From Massilia sp. BJB1822 (lineage in GTDB: Bacteria; Pseudomonadota; Gammaproteobacteria; Burkholderiales; Burkholderiaceae_D): a DNA stretch of 64,000 bases. The notes under the pieces are model-generated. The model ran no database searches, had not been told where the DNA came from, and was given only the letters and a program-made list of their open reading frames with translations. A program made the translations under genes and the position numbers. The first letter of the stretch is position 1. Each line of letters starts with the position of its first letter. Shown here in pieces: positions 20,696-30,333 of the stretch. The stretch lies in assembly GCF_013369485.1 (NCBI RefSeq), contig NZ_JABWEB010000007.1, positions 124,001 to 188,000 on the forward strand, written 5' to 3'.

Positions 20696-21913
20696 ATGGA
20701 TGCATTCGGCTATTTGATACCGTATGGCCTGGAATGGCTGAATCTTTTGGTGCGCTGGCTGCACATGATCACGGGGATCGCCTGGATCGGCGCATCCTTC
20801 TATTTCGTCTGGCTGGACAACTCGATCCGCCCGCCCGCATCCGGCTCCGAACTGGCACAGAAGGGCGTGTCCGGCGAGTTGTGGGCCGTGCATGGCGGAG
20901 GCTTCTACAACCCGCAAAAATATCTGGTGGCGCCGGCCGAACTGCCGAAGGAGCTGCACTGGTTCAAATGGGAGGCCTATTCCACCTGGCTGTCCGGAAT
21001 CGCGCTGCTGACCATCGCCTATTACTTCAATGCCCAGGCCATGATGGTGGATAAGGCGGTGGCCGACTTGAGCAGTCTGCAGGCGGTGGGCATCGGCATC
21101 GGTTTCCTGATCGTTGGCTGGATCGTTTACGACCTGCTGTGCCGCTCGCCGCTGGTCAAGCGCGAAGGTTGGTTGGGGCTGACGGTGTTCGCGCTGCTGA
21201 CCGGCGCGGCCTGGGTGTTGACGCATCTGCTGAGCGGCCGCGCCGCTTTCATCCACATCGGTGCAATGATCGGCACCATCATGGTAGCCAATGTGGCCAT
21301 GGTCATCATCCCCGGACAGCGCAAGATGGTGCAGGCCATGCAGGCGGGCGGCTTGCCCGATCCATCGTATGGCATCAAGGCCAAGCAGCGCAGCGTGCAC
21401 AATAACTACTTCACCCTGCCGGTGCTGTTCATCATGATCAGCAACCACTACGCGATGACTTATCGCCATCCGCAAGCCTGGCTGGTGCTGGCGCTGATCA
21501 TGGCGGCGGGCGTCTTCATTCGCCATTTCTTCAATCTGCGGCATAAGGGGCGCGTCGAGTGGCGCTATCCGGTTATCGGCGTGGCGCTGCTGCTGGCCGT
21601 GGCGGTGGCGATTGCGCCATCGCGTCCTGCGGCGGTGGCTGCCGCAGCCGATCCTGAAGCGCAATTCCGGCAGGTGAAGGCGATTATCGATCAGCGCTGC
21701 GTATCCTGCCATTCCGCGCATCCGACTCAGGCCGGCTTTGCCACCGCGCCGGCAGGCATGGTGCTCGACACGCCGCAGCAGGTGCGCCAGCACGCCATGC
21801 AGATCCACAAACAGGCGGTCGAGCTCAAAGCCATGCCGATCGGGAACCTGACGAATATGACCGAGCCCGAAAGGGCGCAATTAGCCGCATGGTTTGCGGC
21901 GGGAGCCAAATGA
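20696..21913 (+). CDS. puuD: Membrane urate hydroxylase PuuD with C-terminal cytochrome c
   Basis: 405-residue membrane protein that oxidises urate to 5-hydroxyisourate, probably passing electrons to the respiratory chain. Several transmembrane segments start with LNLLVRWLHMITGIAWIGAS. The C-terminal third carries one c-type haem motif, RCVSCHSAHP, near residue 335. The ATG at 20696 has AAGGA five bases upstream and is preferred over the in-frame TTG at 20675. It is divergent from the LysR gene and near uraD-allC, making the purine assignment solid. Hydroxyisourate hydrolase is not in the window. Confidence 0.9.
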   Translation: MDAFGYLIPYGLEWLNLLVRWLHMITGIAWIGASFYFVWLDNSIRPPASGSELAQKGVSGELWAVHGGGFYNPQKYLVAPAELPKELHWFKWEAYSTWLSGIALLTIAYYFNAQAMMVDKAVADLSSLQAVGIGIGFLIVGWIVYDLLCRSPLVKREGWLGLTVFALLTGAAWVLTHLLSGRAAFIHIGAMIGTIMVANVAMVIIPGQRKMVQAMQAGGLPDPSYGIKAKQRSVHNNYFTLPVLFIMISNHYAMTYRHPQAWLVLALIMAAGVFIRHFFNLRHKGRVEWRYPVIGVALLLAVAVAIAPSRPAAVAAAADPEAQFRQVKAIIDQRCVSCHSAHPTQAGFATAPAGMVLDTPQQVRQHAMQIHKQAVELKAMPIGNLTNMTEPERAQLAAWFAAGAK

Positions 21914-21914
21914 G

Positions 21915-23147
21915 ATGAACCGACAAGAACAACTGAGCCAATGGATCGATGCCCACTTCGATGAGGAAGTGGCGCTATTGCAGCAGGTGCTGCGCGTGCC
22001 CACCGATACGCCGCCCGGCAACAATGCGCCGCATGCGGACGCGGTGGCGGAACTGATCAAAGCCTATGGCTGGCAGGTCGAGAAGCATGCCGTCCCCGAA
22101 CAGCGCGTGCGCGACTACGGCATGGAGAGCATCACCAATCTGATCGTGCGCCGGCCCTATGCGGCAGGCGGGCCGACTGTGGCCCTGAATGCGCATGGCG
22201 ACGTGGTGCCGCCTGGCGACGGCTGGACTTATCCCCCTTACGGCGGCGTGATCGAGAACGGCTATATCTACGGCCGTGCCGCCGCCGTTTCCAAATCCGA
22301 CTTCGCCACTTATATCTTCGCCTTGCGCGCGCTGGAAGCGCTGGGTGTTCCACTGAAAGGCGCGGCCGAACTGCACTTCACTTATGACGAGGAATTCGGC
22401 GGCCTGCTTGGACCTGGCTGGCTGCTGGAACAGAAGCTGACCAAGCCGGACTTCGTGATCGCCGCAGGCTTCAGCTACAACATCGTCACGGCGCACAACG
22501 CCTGCCTGCAACTGGAGATCACCGTGCACGGCAAATCCGGCCATGGCGCCATGCCGGAAACGGGACACGACGCCTTGCAGGCCGCCAGCAAAATCCTGAA
22601 TGCGATTTACGGGCAACTGCCGGAACTGAAAAAGATCAAATCCAAAGTGCCGGGCATCGACTCGCCGACCATGCTGGTGGGACGCATCGATGGCGGCACC
22701 AACACCAACGTTGTGCCGGGAAAAGTTGTGATGAAGATGGACCGCCGCATGATTCCGGAAGAGGACCCGGTGGCGGTGGAAGCCCAGGTGCGTGGCCTGA
22801 TCGAAGACGCCGTGCGCGGCGAACCTGGCATCCGCATCGAAATCAAGCGCCTGCTGCTGTCGCATGCCCTGCGTCCCTTGCCGGGTTCCGAGAAACTGGT
22901 CACCAGCATTCAGAAAAACGCGCGAACCGTGATCGGCGAAGACATTCCCGCCAGCGGCACCCCACTGTATGCCGACGCCCGCCTGTATGGCGAGCAAGGC
23001 ATTCCGGCGGTACTATACGGAGCCGGGCCGCGCAGCGTGCCCGAATCGAATGCCAAGAAGGCGGACGAGAAGCTCCTGCTCGACGACCTGCGCAAGGCCA
23101 CCAAGGTGGTTGCGCTTACCCTGCTGGACTTCCTTGCCGCCGCATAA
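21915..23147 (+). CDS. M20-family metallopeptidase/amidohydrolase (ArgE/DapE type)
   Basis: 410 residues with the M20 di-metal set: HGDVVPPGDGW (metal His and catalytic Asp), a GRAAAVSKSD segment carrying the bridging Asp, and TYDEEFGG with the catalytic Glu pair. The dimerisation insert starts HGKSGHGAMPETGHDA. The start at 21915 is one base after the puuD stop, so it is very likely co-transcribed. The substrate is unknown; in this place a ureide or N-carbamoyl or N-acyl amino acid is plausible. Confidence 0.82.
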   Translation: MNRQEQLSQWIDAHFDEEVALLQQVLRVPTDTPPGNNAPHADAVAELIKAYGWQVEKHAVPEQRVRDYGMESITNLIVRRPYAAGGPTVALNAHGDVVPPGDGWTYPPYGGVIENGYIYGRAAAVSKSDFATYIFALRALEALGVPLKGAAELHFTYDEEFGGLLGPGWLLEQKLTKPDFVIAAGFSYNIVTAHNACLQLEITVHGKSGHGAMPETGHDALQAASKILNAIYGQLPELKKIKSKVPGIDSPTMLVGRIDGGTNTNVVPGKVVMKMDRRMIPEEDPVAVEAQVRGLIEDAVRGEPGIRIEIKRLLLSHALRPLPGSEKLVTSIQKNARTVIGEDIPASGTPLYADARLYGEQGIPAVLYGAGPRSVPESNAKKADEKLLLDDLRKATKVVALTLLDFLAAA

Positions 23148-23165
23148 ACACGGAAAGGGAAGCAG

Positions 23166-23618
23166 ATGTTTGAGCGTAAACTGATGGCCGGCTGGGGCGA
23201 TATGGACTTCAACAGCCATATGGCGAATACGGCATTTTTGAACAAGGTGGGCGATACGCGCATGCTGTTCCTGACCGAGCAAGGTTTCTCCGTGCAGGAA
23301 CTCATGCGACTGAACATTGGCCCGGTGGTGATGAAGGACGACCTGTCCTACTTCAAGGAAGTGCTGCTGCTGGAAGAAATCACCGTCACCCTGGCGCTGG
23401 CCGGCATGTCCAGCGACGGCAGCCGCTGGCACCTGCGCAGCGACATCCTGCGCCCGGACGGCAAGCTGGCCGCCCGCGTCAACAGCGCCGGCGGATGGCT
23501 CGACCTCAGCGCCCGCAAGCTGATCGCCCCACCTGCCAATCTGCTCGCCGCCTGGCAGTCTTTGCAGCAAACCGAAGACTTCCAGGAGCTGCCCAGCAGC
23601 ATCCGCCCAGCCAACTAA
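23166..23618 (+). CDS. Hotdog-fold acyl-CoA thioesterase (YbgC/FadM-like)
   Basis: 150 residues. The N-terminal signature GWGDMDFNSHMANTAF is the 4-hydroxybenzoyl-CoA thioesterase type active site, with the Asp and the NxH motif present. It follows the M20 gene by 18 bp and is probably its operon partner. Such enzymes hydrolyse short- or medium-chain acyl-CoA or act as editing enzymes. Its link to purine or ureide metabolism is unclear. Confidence 0.8.
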   Translation: MFERKLMAGWGDMDFNSHMANTAFLNKVGDTRMLFLTEQGFSVQELMRLNIGPVVMKDDLSYFKEVLLLEEITVTLALAGMSSDGSRWHLRSDILRPDGKLAARVNSAGGWLDLSARKLIAPPANLLAAWQSLQQTEDFQELPSSIRPAN

Positions 23619-23625
23619 CAGCTGA

Positions 23626-23730
23626 GCCCGTGTCCACCCTGGTGCCTGGCACCAATCGGACACGGACTCGACCTTGGCGTACTGCTGGGACCGTGTCCGA
23701 TTGGGGTCTGACCCCAAGGTGGACACGGGC
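23626..23730. repeat. REP-like inverted pair of 40-bp nested-palindrome units
   Basis: Two 40-bp units in inverted orientation (23626-23665 and 23691-23730) separated by 25 bp; 34 of 40 positions match after reverse-complementing. Each unit is itself a hairpin: an outer stem CCGTGTCC/GGACACGG encloses an inner stem, GGTGCC/GGCACC in the left unit and GGGGTC/GACCCC in the right. The differences in the inner stem are compensatory at two base pairs. The pair fills the 123-bp gap between the convergent thioesterase and S9 peptidase genes, typical of REP/BIME elements, and could also work as a transcription barrier. Confidence 0.8.
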
Positions 23731-23741
23731 TGGACTGTGGA

Positions 23742-26093
23742 TTACTTCAGGGTGCGTTCGAAGAGCTGATAGATGCGGCGGTATTGGTCGTACCAGCTTT
23801 CGGGTTGCATGAAGGCGTGGCGCTCGAGCGGGTAGCTGGCCAGTTCCCAGTGGTCTTTCTTCAGCTCGATCAGGCGCTGGGCGATGCGCACGGAGTCCTG
23901 GTAGAACACATTGTCGTCCACCATGCCGTGCGAGATCAGCAGGTGTCCGCGCAGGTTTTCGGCATATTCGATCGGCGAGGATTTTTTGTAGGCTTCGGGA
24001 TCGAGTTCCGGCGTGTTCAGGATGTTGGCCGTGTATTCGTGGTTGTAGGTGGTCCAGTCGGTCACGGGACGCAGGGCGGCGCCGGCTTTGAACAGGCCAG
24101 GCTCGCGCATCAGCGCCATGAAGGTCATGAAGCCGCCGTAGCTGCCGCCGTAGATGCCGACTTTATCCAGGTCGCCCTGGTGGTTGGCGGCCAGCCATTT
24201 GGCGCCGTCCACGTAGTCGTCCAGCTCGGGATGACCCATCTGGCGGTAGATGGCGGTGCGCCAGTCGCGGCCATAGCCTTGCGAGGCGCGGTAGTCCATA
24301 TCCAGCACGATGTAGCCGCGTTCCACCAGCATATTGTGGAACATCTGCTCGCGGAAGTAGTTCGGATAGCGCTTGCTGACGTTCTGCAGATAGCCCGCGC
24401 CGTGCACGAACATCACCACCGGATACTTCTTGCCCGCTTCCAGTTTGGCCGGACGATACAGCTTGGCCCAGATCGGCGCCGCACCGTGGGTGGACGGCAC
24501 AGCCACGAATTGCGGCTGTATCCATTCGCGCGCCTTGAATGCTTCGGTGCGGGTGTCGGTCAGCTTAACGACTGCGCCGCCGTTGGTGGAGACGGTGGCC
24601 AGCTGCGCCGGCATATAGCTCGACGAGTAATGCACCAGCAGCTTGTGCTGGTCCGGCGACAGGGCAAAGCGCTCCACGCCGCCGCCCATCTGGGTGACTT
24701 CGCGCACTTCGCCGCCTTTGGCCGGCGCGGCGCACACTTCATAGTCGCCCGGCGTCTTGCGGTTGCACATCACATAGGCCAGGCTGCCGTCGGCATTCCA
24801 CTGCACGCGCGTGGCTTCCCAATTGCCGCTGGTGAGGGCGCGCTGCTTGCCGTCGGCGCCCAGGGCGTACAGATGCGAGTAGCCGCTTTCTTCAGACAGG
24901 AACCACAGCGTGCTGTTGTCCGGCAGCCAGCCGAATTCGCTGTAGCTGCTGTTGACCCAGGCCATATCGCTGACGCGGTGCAGCGGCTTGGCGCTGGCGT
25001 TGGACAGGTCGATGCCGGCGATCCAGCGGTCCTTATTGTCGACGGCGCGCAGCATGACGGCAACCTGGCTGCCGTTGCCGTTCCAGGCGATGCTGTCGCC
25101 TTCGTCGTCCAGGCGCACGGCGCGCTGGCCTTTTTGCGCGGGCAGCTTTTGCGCTTCGCGCAGGGCAACCAGCGGGTCGGTGTCGATGCCGGGCAGCTTG
25201 TTGAGCGTGATGTCGCTGACTTTGCGCGTGCTCAGCTCCACCAGTTTCAAGGTTTGCGCCTGCGGCATATTGCGGCCGACGCGGGTGCGCTGGTCGTCGA
25301 ATTCTTCGTAGCCGGATTCGGTCACATAGCGCGGCATCTTGCCGACGCGGCCATTCTCGCTGCCCTTGGGCGACACGGCCAGCACCAGCCAGCGGCCGTC
25401 CGGAGACAGGGCGCTGGCGTCGATCTTGAGCTTCTCGCCCAGGTAGATGGGGGCGGGTGCGCGCGTGCTGTCGGCCTGGCGTTCCGCTTCGCCGCGTTGG
25501 CGCAGGGCGTCGCGCTCGTCCTTCTGGCGCTTGAGGGTGGAGATCAGGCGCAGTTGCATGGAGCGCAGATAGTCCTCGTCCGGCGCGGCGGCCGGGTCTT
25601 TCTCGGCGCGCGGCAGGGCCAGCGGCGAAACCAGGCGCTCGGCGCGGTTCCAGCTGAACCAGTCGTGGCCGACGCGAAATTGCACGCTGCGGCCATCGGC
25701 CGCGTATTGCGGCGCGGCGGCGGCCGTGGTGTTGCGGCTGATCTGGGTCAGCACGCCGGTTTTCATGTCGCGTTCGAACAGGTCGCCGTTGCGCAGCAGG
25801 ATGGCGCGGCTGCGGTCACGGTTATAGATCACCGTGCCGATGTCCTGGTTGGCCAGTTCGGCGTCGCCGATCAGGCGCGGCTTGGCGCCGGCCTGGTAGG
25901 TGTCGCGCAGCGGCGAACCGGGACGCTTTTGCTTATAGAAGATCTGCTTGCCGTCCCAGCTCCACCACGCCGCTTCCACAGGCGGGCCGATCCAGTCCGG
26001 ATGGCTCATGGCCTGGTCGAGGGTAATGGGGGTATAGGCGTGGGCCGGCGCCGCGAGGGCGGCGGCCAGCAAGGGGAGGGCCAGTATGCGCAT
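23742..26093 (-). CDS. S9-family prolyl oligopeptidase / dipeptidyl peptidase
   Basis: Exported serine peptidase of 783 residues. A signal peptide (MRILALPLLAAALAAPAHA) supports the start at 26093 over upstream in-frame starts. The middle is a WD40-like beta-propeller, and the C-terminal alpha/beta hydrolase domain has the nucleophile elbow YGGSYGGFM (Ser near residue 648), Asp in HGMVDDNVFY (about 722) and His in ERHAFM (about 759). It is the DPP-IV/acylaminoacyl peptidase type, probably periplasmic, cleaving peptides after Pro or Ala. Confidence 0.93.
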   Translation of the reverse strand: MRILALPLLAAALAAPAHAYTPITLDQAMSHPDWIGPPVEAAWWSWDGKQIFYKQKRPGSPLRDTYQAGAKPRLIGDAELANQDIGTVIYNRDRSRAILLRNGDLFERDMKTGVLTQISRNTTAAAAPQYAADGRSVQFRVGHDWFSWNRAERLVSPLALPRAEKDPAAAPDEDYLRSMQLRLISTLKRQKDERDALRQRGEAERQADSTRAPAPIYLGEKLKIDASALSPDGRWLVLAVSPKGSENGRVGKMPRYVTESGYEEFDDQRTRVGRNMPQAQTLKLVELSTRKVSDITLNKLPGIDTDPLVALREAQKLPAQKGQRAVRLDDEGDSIAWNGNGSQVAVMLRAVDNKDRWIAGIDLSNASAKPLHRVSDMAWVNSSYSEFGWLPDNSTLWFLSEESGYSHLYALGADGKQRALTSGNWEATRVQWNADGSLAYVMCNRKTPGDYEVCAAPAKGGEVREVTQMGGGVERFALSPDQHKLLVHYSSSYMPAQLATVSTNGGAVVKLTDTRTEAFKAREWIQPQFVAVPSTHGAAPIWAKLYRPAKLEAGKKYPVVMFVHGAGYLQNVSKRYPNYFREQMFHNMLVERGYIVLDMDYRASQGYGRDWRTAIYRQMGHPELDDYVDGAKWLAANHQGDLDKVGIYGGSYGGFMTFMALMREPGLFKAGAALRPVTDWTTYNHEYTANILNTPELDPEAYKKSSPIEYAENLRGHLLISHGMVDDNVFYQDSVRIAQRLIELKKDHWELASYPLERHAFMQPESWYDQYRRIYQLFERTLK

Positions 26094-26272
26094 TGCTGAT
26101 GTGTCTCGAATAAGGGTAGGGTGATCCGCCAAAATTGCGAGCAGGCATTCTAGCGTAAGTTGCAGGATGAAAACTGCTGATGCTTGGTTGTCTATGGTTG
26201 TGAACCCGCCGTCAGCAAGCTCGGCCATTCTTGCGTATGATTGCCAAATCAATAAATTTCCATTTCGCAACA

Positions 26273-27475
26273 ATGACCGTTCTGACTGATGACGCGCGCC
26301 AGCCCGGCGCCGGCGTGCTGCTGACCTTGTGCTGCGCGCTGACTTTTACGGCCCAGCTTGGCACTTCGCTCTTCCTGCCGGCCTTGCCGGCGCTGGCCGA
26401 TGAGCATGGTTTGAGCGCGGGCAGTTCCGGCCTGATCGTGGTGATGCTGGCCCTTGGCGCGGCACTGCCGCTGCCCTTCTTCGGCGCGGCGGCCGACCGT
26501 TATGGCCGCAAGCGTCTGCTGATCGGCTCGCTGCTGCTATTCATCGCCGCCAGCCTGCTGCTGACGGTGGCGGCGCAGGCCGAGCTGTTCTTGCTGATGC
26601 GCTTTTTGCAGGGCGTGGGCGCGGGCGGCGCGGCCGTCACCAGCCGCATCTTGATCCGCGACGTGTCGGACAGCCGGGTGCTGGCCAAGAATCTGTCCTA
26701 TCTATCGTTTGCCTTTATCTTTTCGCTGGGCAGCGGACAGTTTGTGGGCGGCCTGATCCAGCAGCATTTCAGCTGGCGCGTGACGGCGTATCTGCTGTGT
26801 CTGGTTGGCGTCGCGCTACTGGCCCTGGCGCTGAGCCTGCGCTTCCCGCCGGAACCGCCGCGCTCCAGCGGCTCGGCTTTCGGCGATTATCCTGCGCTGC
26901 TGAGCAATAGCCGTTTCCTGCGGCCCCTGCTGGTGGGCGCGCTCGGCTATGGTGCCCTGCTGCTGATGCAGGAGTCAGCGCCGTATCTGTTCCAAAAGCA
27001 GCTGGGGCTGAGTCCGGCGCAATACGGCAATCTGGGTGTGGCGATCAGTCTGGCATATCTGGCGGGCGCGCTGCTGGTCAACCGCATCAGCGTGCGCGCT
27101 GGCGCGCGGCGGCTGATGCTAATGGGCCTGGCTGTGATGCTGGTCGCCTCCTGCCTGCTGCTGTTTTTGAGCCGCGACAGCCTGCTGCATCCGGGCCTGC
27201 TGCTGGTGCTGGGCCTGTTCGTGCTGGCGTATTGCGCGGTGTCCTTCGGCCAGGCGCTGATCTTCCCCAACAGCATGGCGAGCGCCCTGGCTTCCGCCAG
27301 CCGCAGCAGCGGACAGGCAACCGCGCTGTGCGCTTTCCTGCAGCAGATCGTCGGTGCCGGCATCGCCTTCCTGCCGGCTCTGCTGAGTCACCACATCAGC
27401 CTGGTGGCCGGCGCGGTGCTACTGCTGTCCATCGGCGGCGTGCTGCTGCTGGGACCGGCGCGTCAGCAAAGTTGA
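26273..27475 (+). CDS. MFS multidrug transporter, Bcr/CflA type
   Basis: Inner-membrane exporter of about 400 residues with twelve predicted helices. Family marks include GTSLFLPALPALADEHG at the first helix, the MFS motif A segment AADRYGRKRLL between helices 2 and 3, and MRFLQGVGAGGAAVTSRI. The start at 26273 gives the usual family N-terminus; two upstream in-frame starts (26231, 26237) cannot be excluded. It is divergent from the S9 peptidase across 179 bp. The drug or metabolite substrate is unknown. Confidence 0.87.
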   Translation: MTVLTDDARQPGAGVLLTLCCALTFTAQLGTSLFLPALPALADEHGLSAGSSGLIVVMLALGAALPLPFFGAAADRYGRKRLLIGSLLLFIAASLLLTVAAQAELFLLMRFLQGVGAGGAAVTSRILIRDVSDSRVLAKNLSYLSFAFIFSLGSGQFVGGLIQQHFSWRVTAYLLCLVGVALLALALSLRFPPEPPRSSGSAFGDYPALLSNSRFLRPLLVGALGYGALLLMQESAPYLFQKQLGLSPAQYGNLGVAISLAYLAGALLVNRISVRAGARRLMLMGLAVMLVASCLLLFLSRDSLLHPGLLLVLGLFVLAYCAVSFGQALIFPNSMASALASASRSSGQATALCAFLQQIVGAGIAFLPALLSHHISLVAGAVLLLSIGGVLLLGPARQQS

Positions 27476-27602
27476 CAGCGGCGCCCCGCCACTGCGGCGG
27501 CGCATAGTGGCGTCAAGCGCGGCACGATAAATGCTCGAGGGAGGTATCTCCGTTCCGGCGGGGATCATCTCTCCTCCTCGCATTTTTCGTAAAGGACTTG
27601 CC

Positions 27603-30320
27603 ATGCGCTACGCTAAGCTATGGCGCCATTGCGCCCGCTGCCTGCCGGCCTTGTTCGTGCTGCTGCTGACCTTCAGCATCGCACCGCCCGGCCAGGCGTT
27701 CTGCCCCAAGAATGGCCTGCTGTGTTTTGTGACGGCCAAATCCTCGGGCAGCCTGACCCACCAGGACATCACCCAGCGCGGCATCGAAGCGCTGGACAAG
27801 ACCTACTTCGGCGTACCGAAGCTGACCAAGTCCATGCAGAAGGCGCTGGACGAAATCATCGAGGCCGACGCCAAGGTCGATGACGACCAAGTCACGTCGG
27901 CCAAGCACTTCGATGGCGAGAACGCGGCCGGCGCCCAGCTGCGCCTGGCCACGCTCAAGCAGAACGTCATCGACGCGCTCAACACCTCGCCGATGAACAC
28001 GGCCGGGGCGCGCCAGAACCTGGGCAGCGCCTTGCACACCATCCAGGATTTCTACTCGCACAGCAACTGGATTGAACTGGGCAATGTGGGCGCCCATCCC
28101 GGTGTGGGCCGTCCCGGCCCGCTGGCCTTTTCCGGACCCGGCGCGACCGCCTGCTCGGGCTTCACCAACACCGGCCTGGCCTGCGCCAATTCCTCCAACC
28201 TCGCCACCTCGCTGCTCACCAGCGGTTATTACGGCGGCGAGGACCGCGTGAAGCCGGGCGCCTTCAAATGCAGCCATGGCGGGCCGCTGGATAAAGGCTC
28301 GCCATCCAGCGACCTCCTTGGCTACTTCCGCGAGGGCATCAACAAGGACACGCGCTACTGCGATATCTCGCCGCACAGCACATTCCACGATGCCGCCGCC
28401 ACCGCCGCTATCGCCGGCACCCAGCAGTTCGTGGAAGACATCAAGGCCGTGATCACCAACACCCAGCTCAGGGCTTTGCTTGGCGCCGGACCCACGCTGG
28501 CCTTCGCCATCGACACCACGGGCAGCATGGGCGGCATCATCGCCGGCGTGCGCGCTTCGGCCACGGCCATCGTCAATTCGCGCCTGGGCACGGACGAGGA
28601 ACCGCTGCAGTATGTGCTGGCCCCGTTCAACGATCCATTCACGGGGCCGAATGTGTCGACCAGCGACGCCACCTCGTTCAAGAACTCGATCGCGGGCCTG
28701 TTCGCCAGCGGCGGCGGCGATTGTCCCGAGCTGGCCTTCTCCGGCATCTATAACGGGCTGTCCCTGTCCAACCCGAGCGGCAGCCTGTTCATGTACACCG
28801 ATGCTTCGGCCAAGGATGCGGGACTGGCGGGCGCGGTGATCGGGCTGGCCAAGGCCAAGGAGATCAAGCTGTACGCCATGCTGTTCGGCAGCTGCTCGCC
28901 GCTGGAACCGGGGTATCTGCAGGCCGCCACGGAAACCGGCGGCCAGGCCTTCTTCCTGTCCGGTGGCGAGGCGGAAAGTGTGACGCAGCTGGCCGACCTG
29001 GTGGGCCGCAACAACGCCGTGCAACTGCTTTCGGTTGTCGATGCTTTTGCCACGCCGCAGACCTACGATCTGCCGGTGGACAGCAGCATGACCCAGTTGA
29101 CGGTATCGGTCAGCGCCACCAATTTCGTGACGCCCGGCGTGACCCTGATGCGGCCCGACGGCACTGTAGTCACGCCCGCCATGGCCGATACCTATATGAC
29201 CCTGACCGGCGGCGTCATCATCTCCATCAAGGCGCCGGTACGCGGACTGTGGAAGCTGCGCGTCCAGGATTCGACGGGACCGACCTATGTGAACGTCAGC
29301 GGCACTAGCGACTTGAACTTCACCTCCTTCCGCCTGGCGCGCTTTGCCGGACAGCCGCCGCACCAGGGCTTGTTCGCCATCGACGGCGAGCCTTTGCCGG
29401 GGCAGTCGCTGTATGCGCTGGCCGCGTTGACGCCGGGCGCCACCACCGCCCAGTTCAAGCTGCGGCGCAAGAACTTTTCCGCCATCGCCGACCTGCCGCT
29501 GAACCAGGACGAAACCGATAGCGGCAAATACTTCGGCCCGATCACGGTTCCTCCGGAATCCTTCCTGGCCTATGTGACAGGAAGCGATAGCGGCGGCAAT
29601 GCCTACCAGCGCGTGGTGAGCCTGATGCTGTCGCCGCAGACGGTATCCATCGTCGCACCGGCGCCGCAGGATTTGCGCGCGGGCGTCAGCACCAGCTTCA
29701 TTTATCAGGTGCGCAATGCCGGCGCTTCCGACACATTCGCGCTGGCGGCGGCCGACGATCTGCACTTCATCACCTCGGTCAGTCCAAGCGCGGTGACGCT
29801 GGGGACGGGCGAGTCGGCCAATGTGGTGGTGCAGCTCACGCCGCCCATCGGCACCAGCGCGGGCAGCGCTGATACCGTGACCGCCACCGTGCAAAGCAGC
29901 AGCAATGCGCTGCTGCGCAACAGCGCCTCGCTCACCAGCTTTGTGACCGGCGCGCTGGAAACGCCGGGACGGCCCGACTTCGTCGCCAGCATCGTCGGGC
30001 AGGAAGCGGTGGCGCCAGGCGTGACCAGCATCGACGTGCGGCTGACCAATAGCGGCGTCGGCATGGCCCGTTCCATGAGCCTGAACTCGCTGCAACTGCG
30101 CACGCTGGCCGGCACCGGCACGGCCAGCATCAATACCGCGCTCTCGCCCAGTCTGCCCTTCGTGACGCCGAATATCGATGTCGGCAGCTTTATCACCGTG
30201 CGGCTGACGATCAACACGCCGGCCGGCCTGCAGCGCTTCAGCATCACCGAGAACGGCACTGTGTCCGACACCGAGGGGCGCAGCTACAGCTTCTCGCAGG
30301 CGCAAGCCGTGATCCCCTGA
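27603..30320 (+). CDS. Secreted HetC-like / von Willebrand factor A domain protein
   Basis: 905-residue exported protein. An N-terminal signal peptide covers about residues 1-31. A helical region with THQDITQRGIEAL and ALHTIQDFYSHSNW follows, resembling the HetC/phospholipase C-like N-terminal domain of VWA7-type proteins. The VWA domain (about 297-470) carries a MIDAS-like DTTGS (from D304). The C-terminal half appears to be tandem beta-sandwich domains (for example GVSTSFIYQVRNAGASDTF). The ATG at 27603 has AAAGGA upstream. It is 13 bp from the following PEP-CTERM gene. Surface adhesion or matrix binding is plausible; no partner is known. Confidence 0.8.
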   Translation: MRYAKLWRHCARCLPALFVLLLTFSIAPPGQAFCPKNGLLCFVTAKSSGSLTHQDITQRGIEALDKTYFGVPKLTKSMQKALDEIIEADAKVDDDQVTSAKHFDGENAAGAQLRLATLKQNVIDALNTSPMNTAGARQNLGSALHTIQDFYSHSNWIELGNVGAHPGVGRPGPLAFSGPGATACSGFTNTGLACANSSNLATSLLTSGYYGGEDRVKPGAFKCSHGGPLDKGSPSSDLLGYFREGINKDTRYCDISPHSTFHDAAATAAIAGTQQFVEDIKAVITNTQLRALLGAGPTLAFAIDTTGSMGGIIAGVRASATAIVNSRLGTDEEPLQYVLAPFNDPFTGPNVSTSDATSFKNSIAGLFASGGGDCPELAFSGIYNGLSLSNPSGSLFMYTDASAKDAGLAGAVIGLAKAKEIKLYAMLFGSCSPLEPGYLQAATETGGQAFFLSGGEAESVTQLADLVGRNNAVQLLSVVDAFATPQTYDLPVDSSMTQLTVSVSATNFVTPGVTLMRPDGTVVTPAMADTYMTLTGGVIISIKAPVRGLWKLRVQDSTGPTYVNVSGTSDLNFTSFRLARFAGQPPHQGLFAIDGEPLPGQSLYALAALTPGATTAQFKLRRKNFSAIADLPLNQDETDSGKYFGPITVPPESFLAYVTGSDSGGNAYQRVVSLMLSPQTVSIVAPAPQDLRAGVSTSFIYQVRNAGASDTFALAAADDLHFITSVSPSAVTLGTGESANVVVQLTPPIGTSAGSADTVTATVQSSSNALLRNSASLTSFVTGALETPGRPDFVASIVGQEAVAPGVTSIDVRLTNSGVGMARSMSLNSLQLRTLAGTGTASINTALSPSLPFVTPNIDVGSFITVRLTINTPAGLQRFSITENGTVSDTEGRSYSFSQAQAVIP

Positions 30321-30333
30321 ATAGGAGAACATC

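Noticed and set aside
23784..26099. 771-codon open frame opposite the S9 peptidase
   Set aside because: The peptidase catalytic triad and signal peptide are on the minus strand; the plus-strand frame has shadow composition and no domain.
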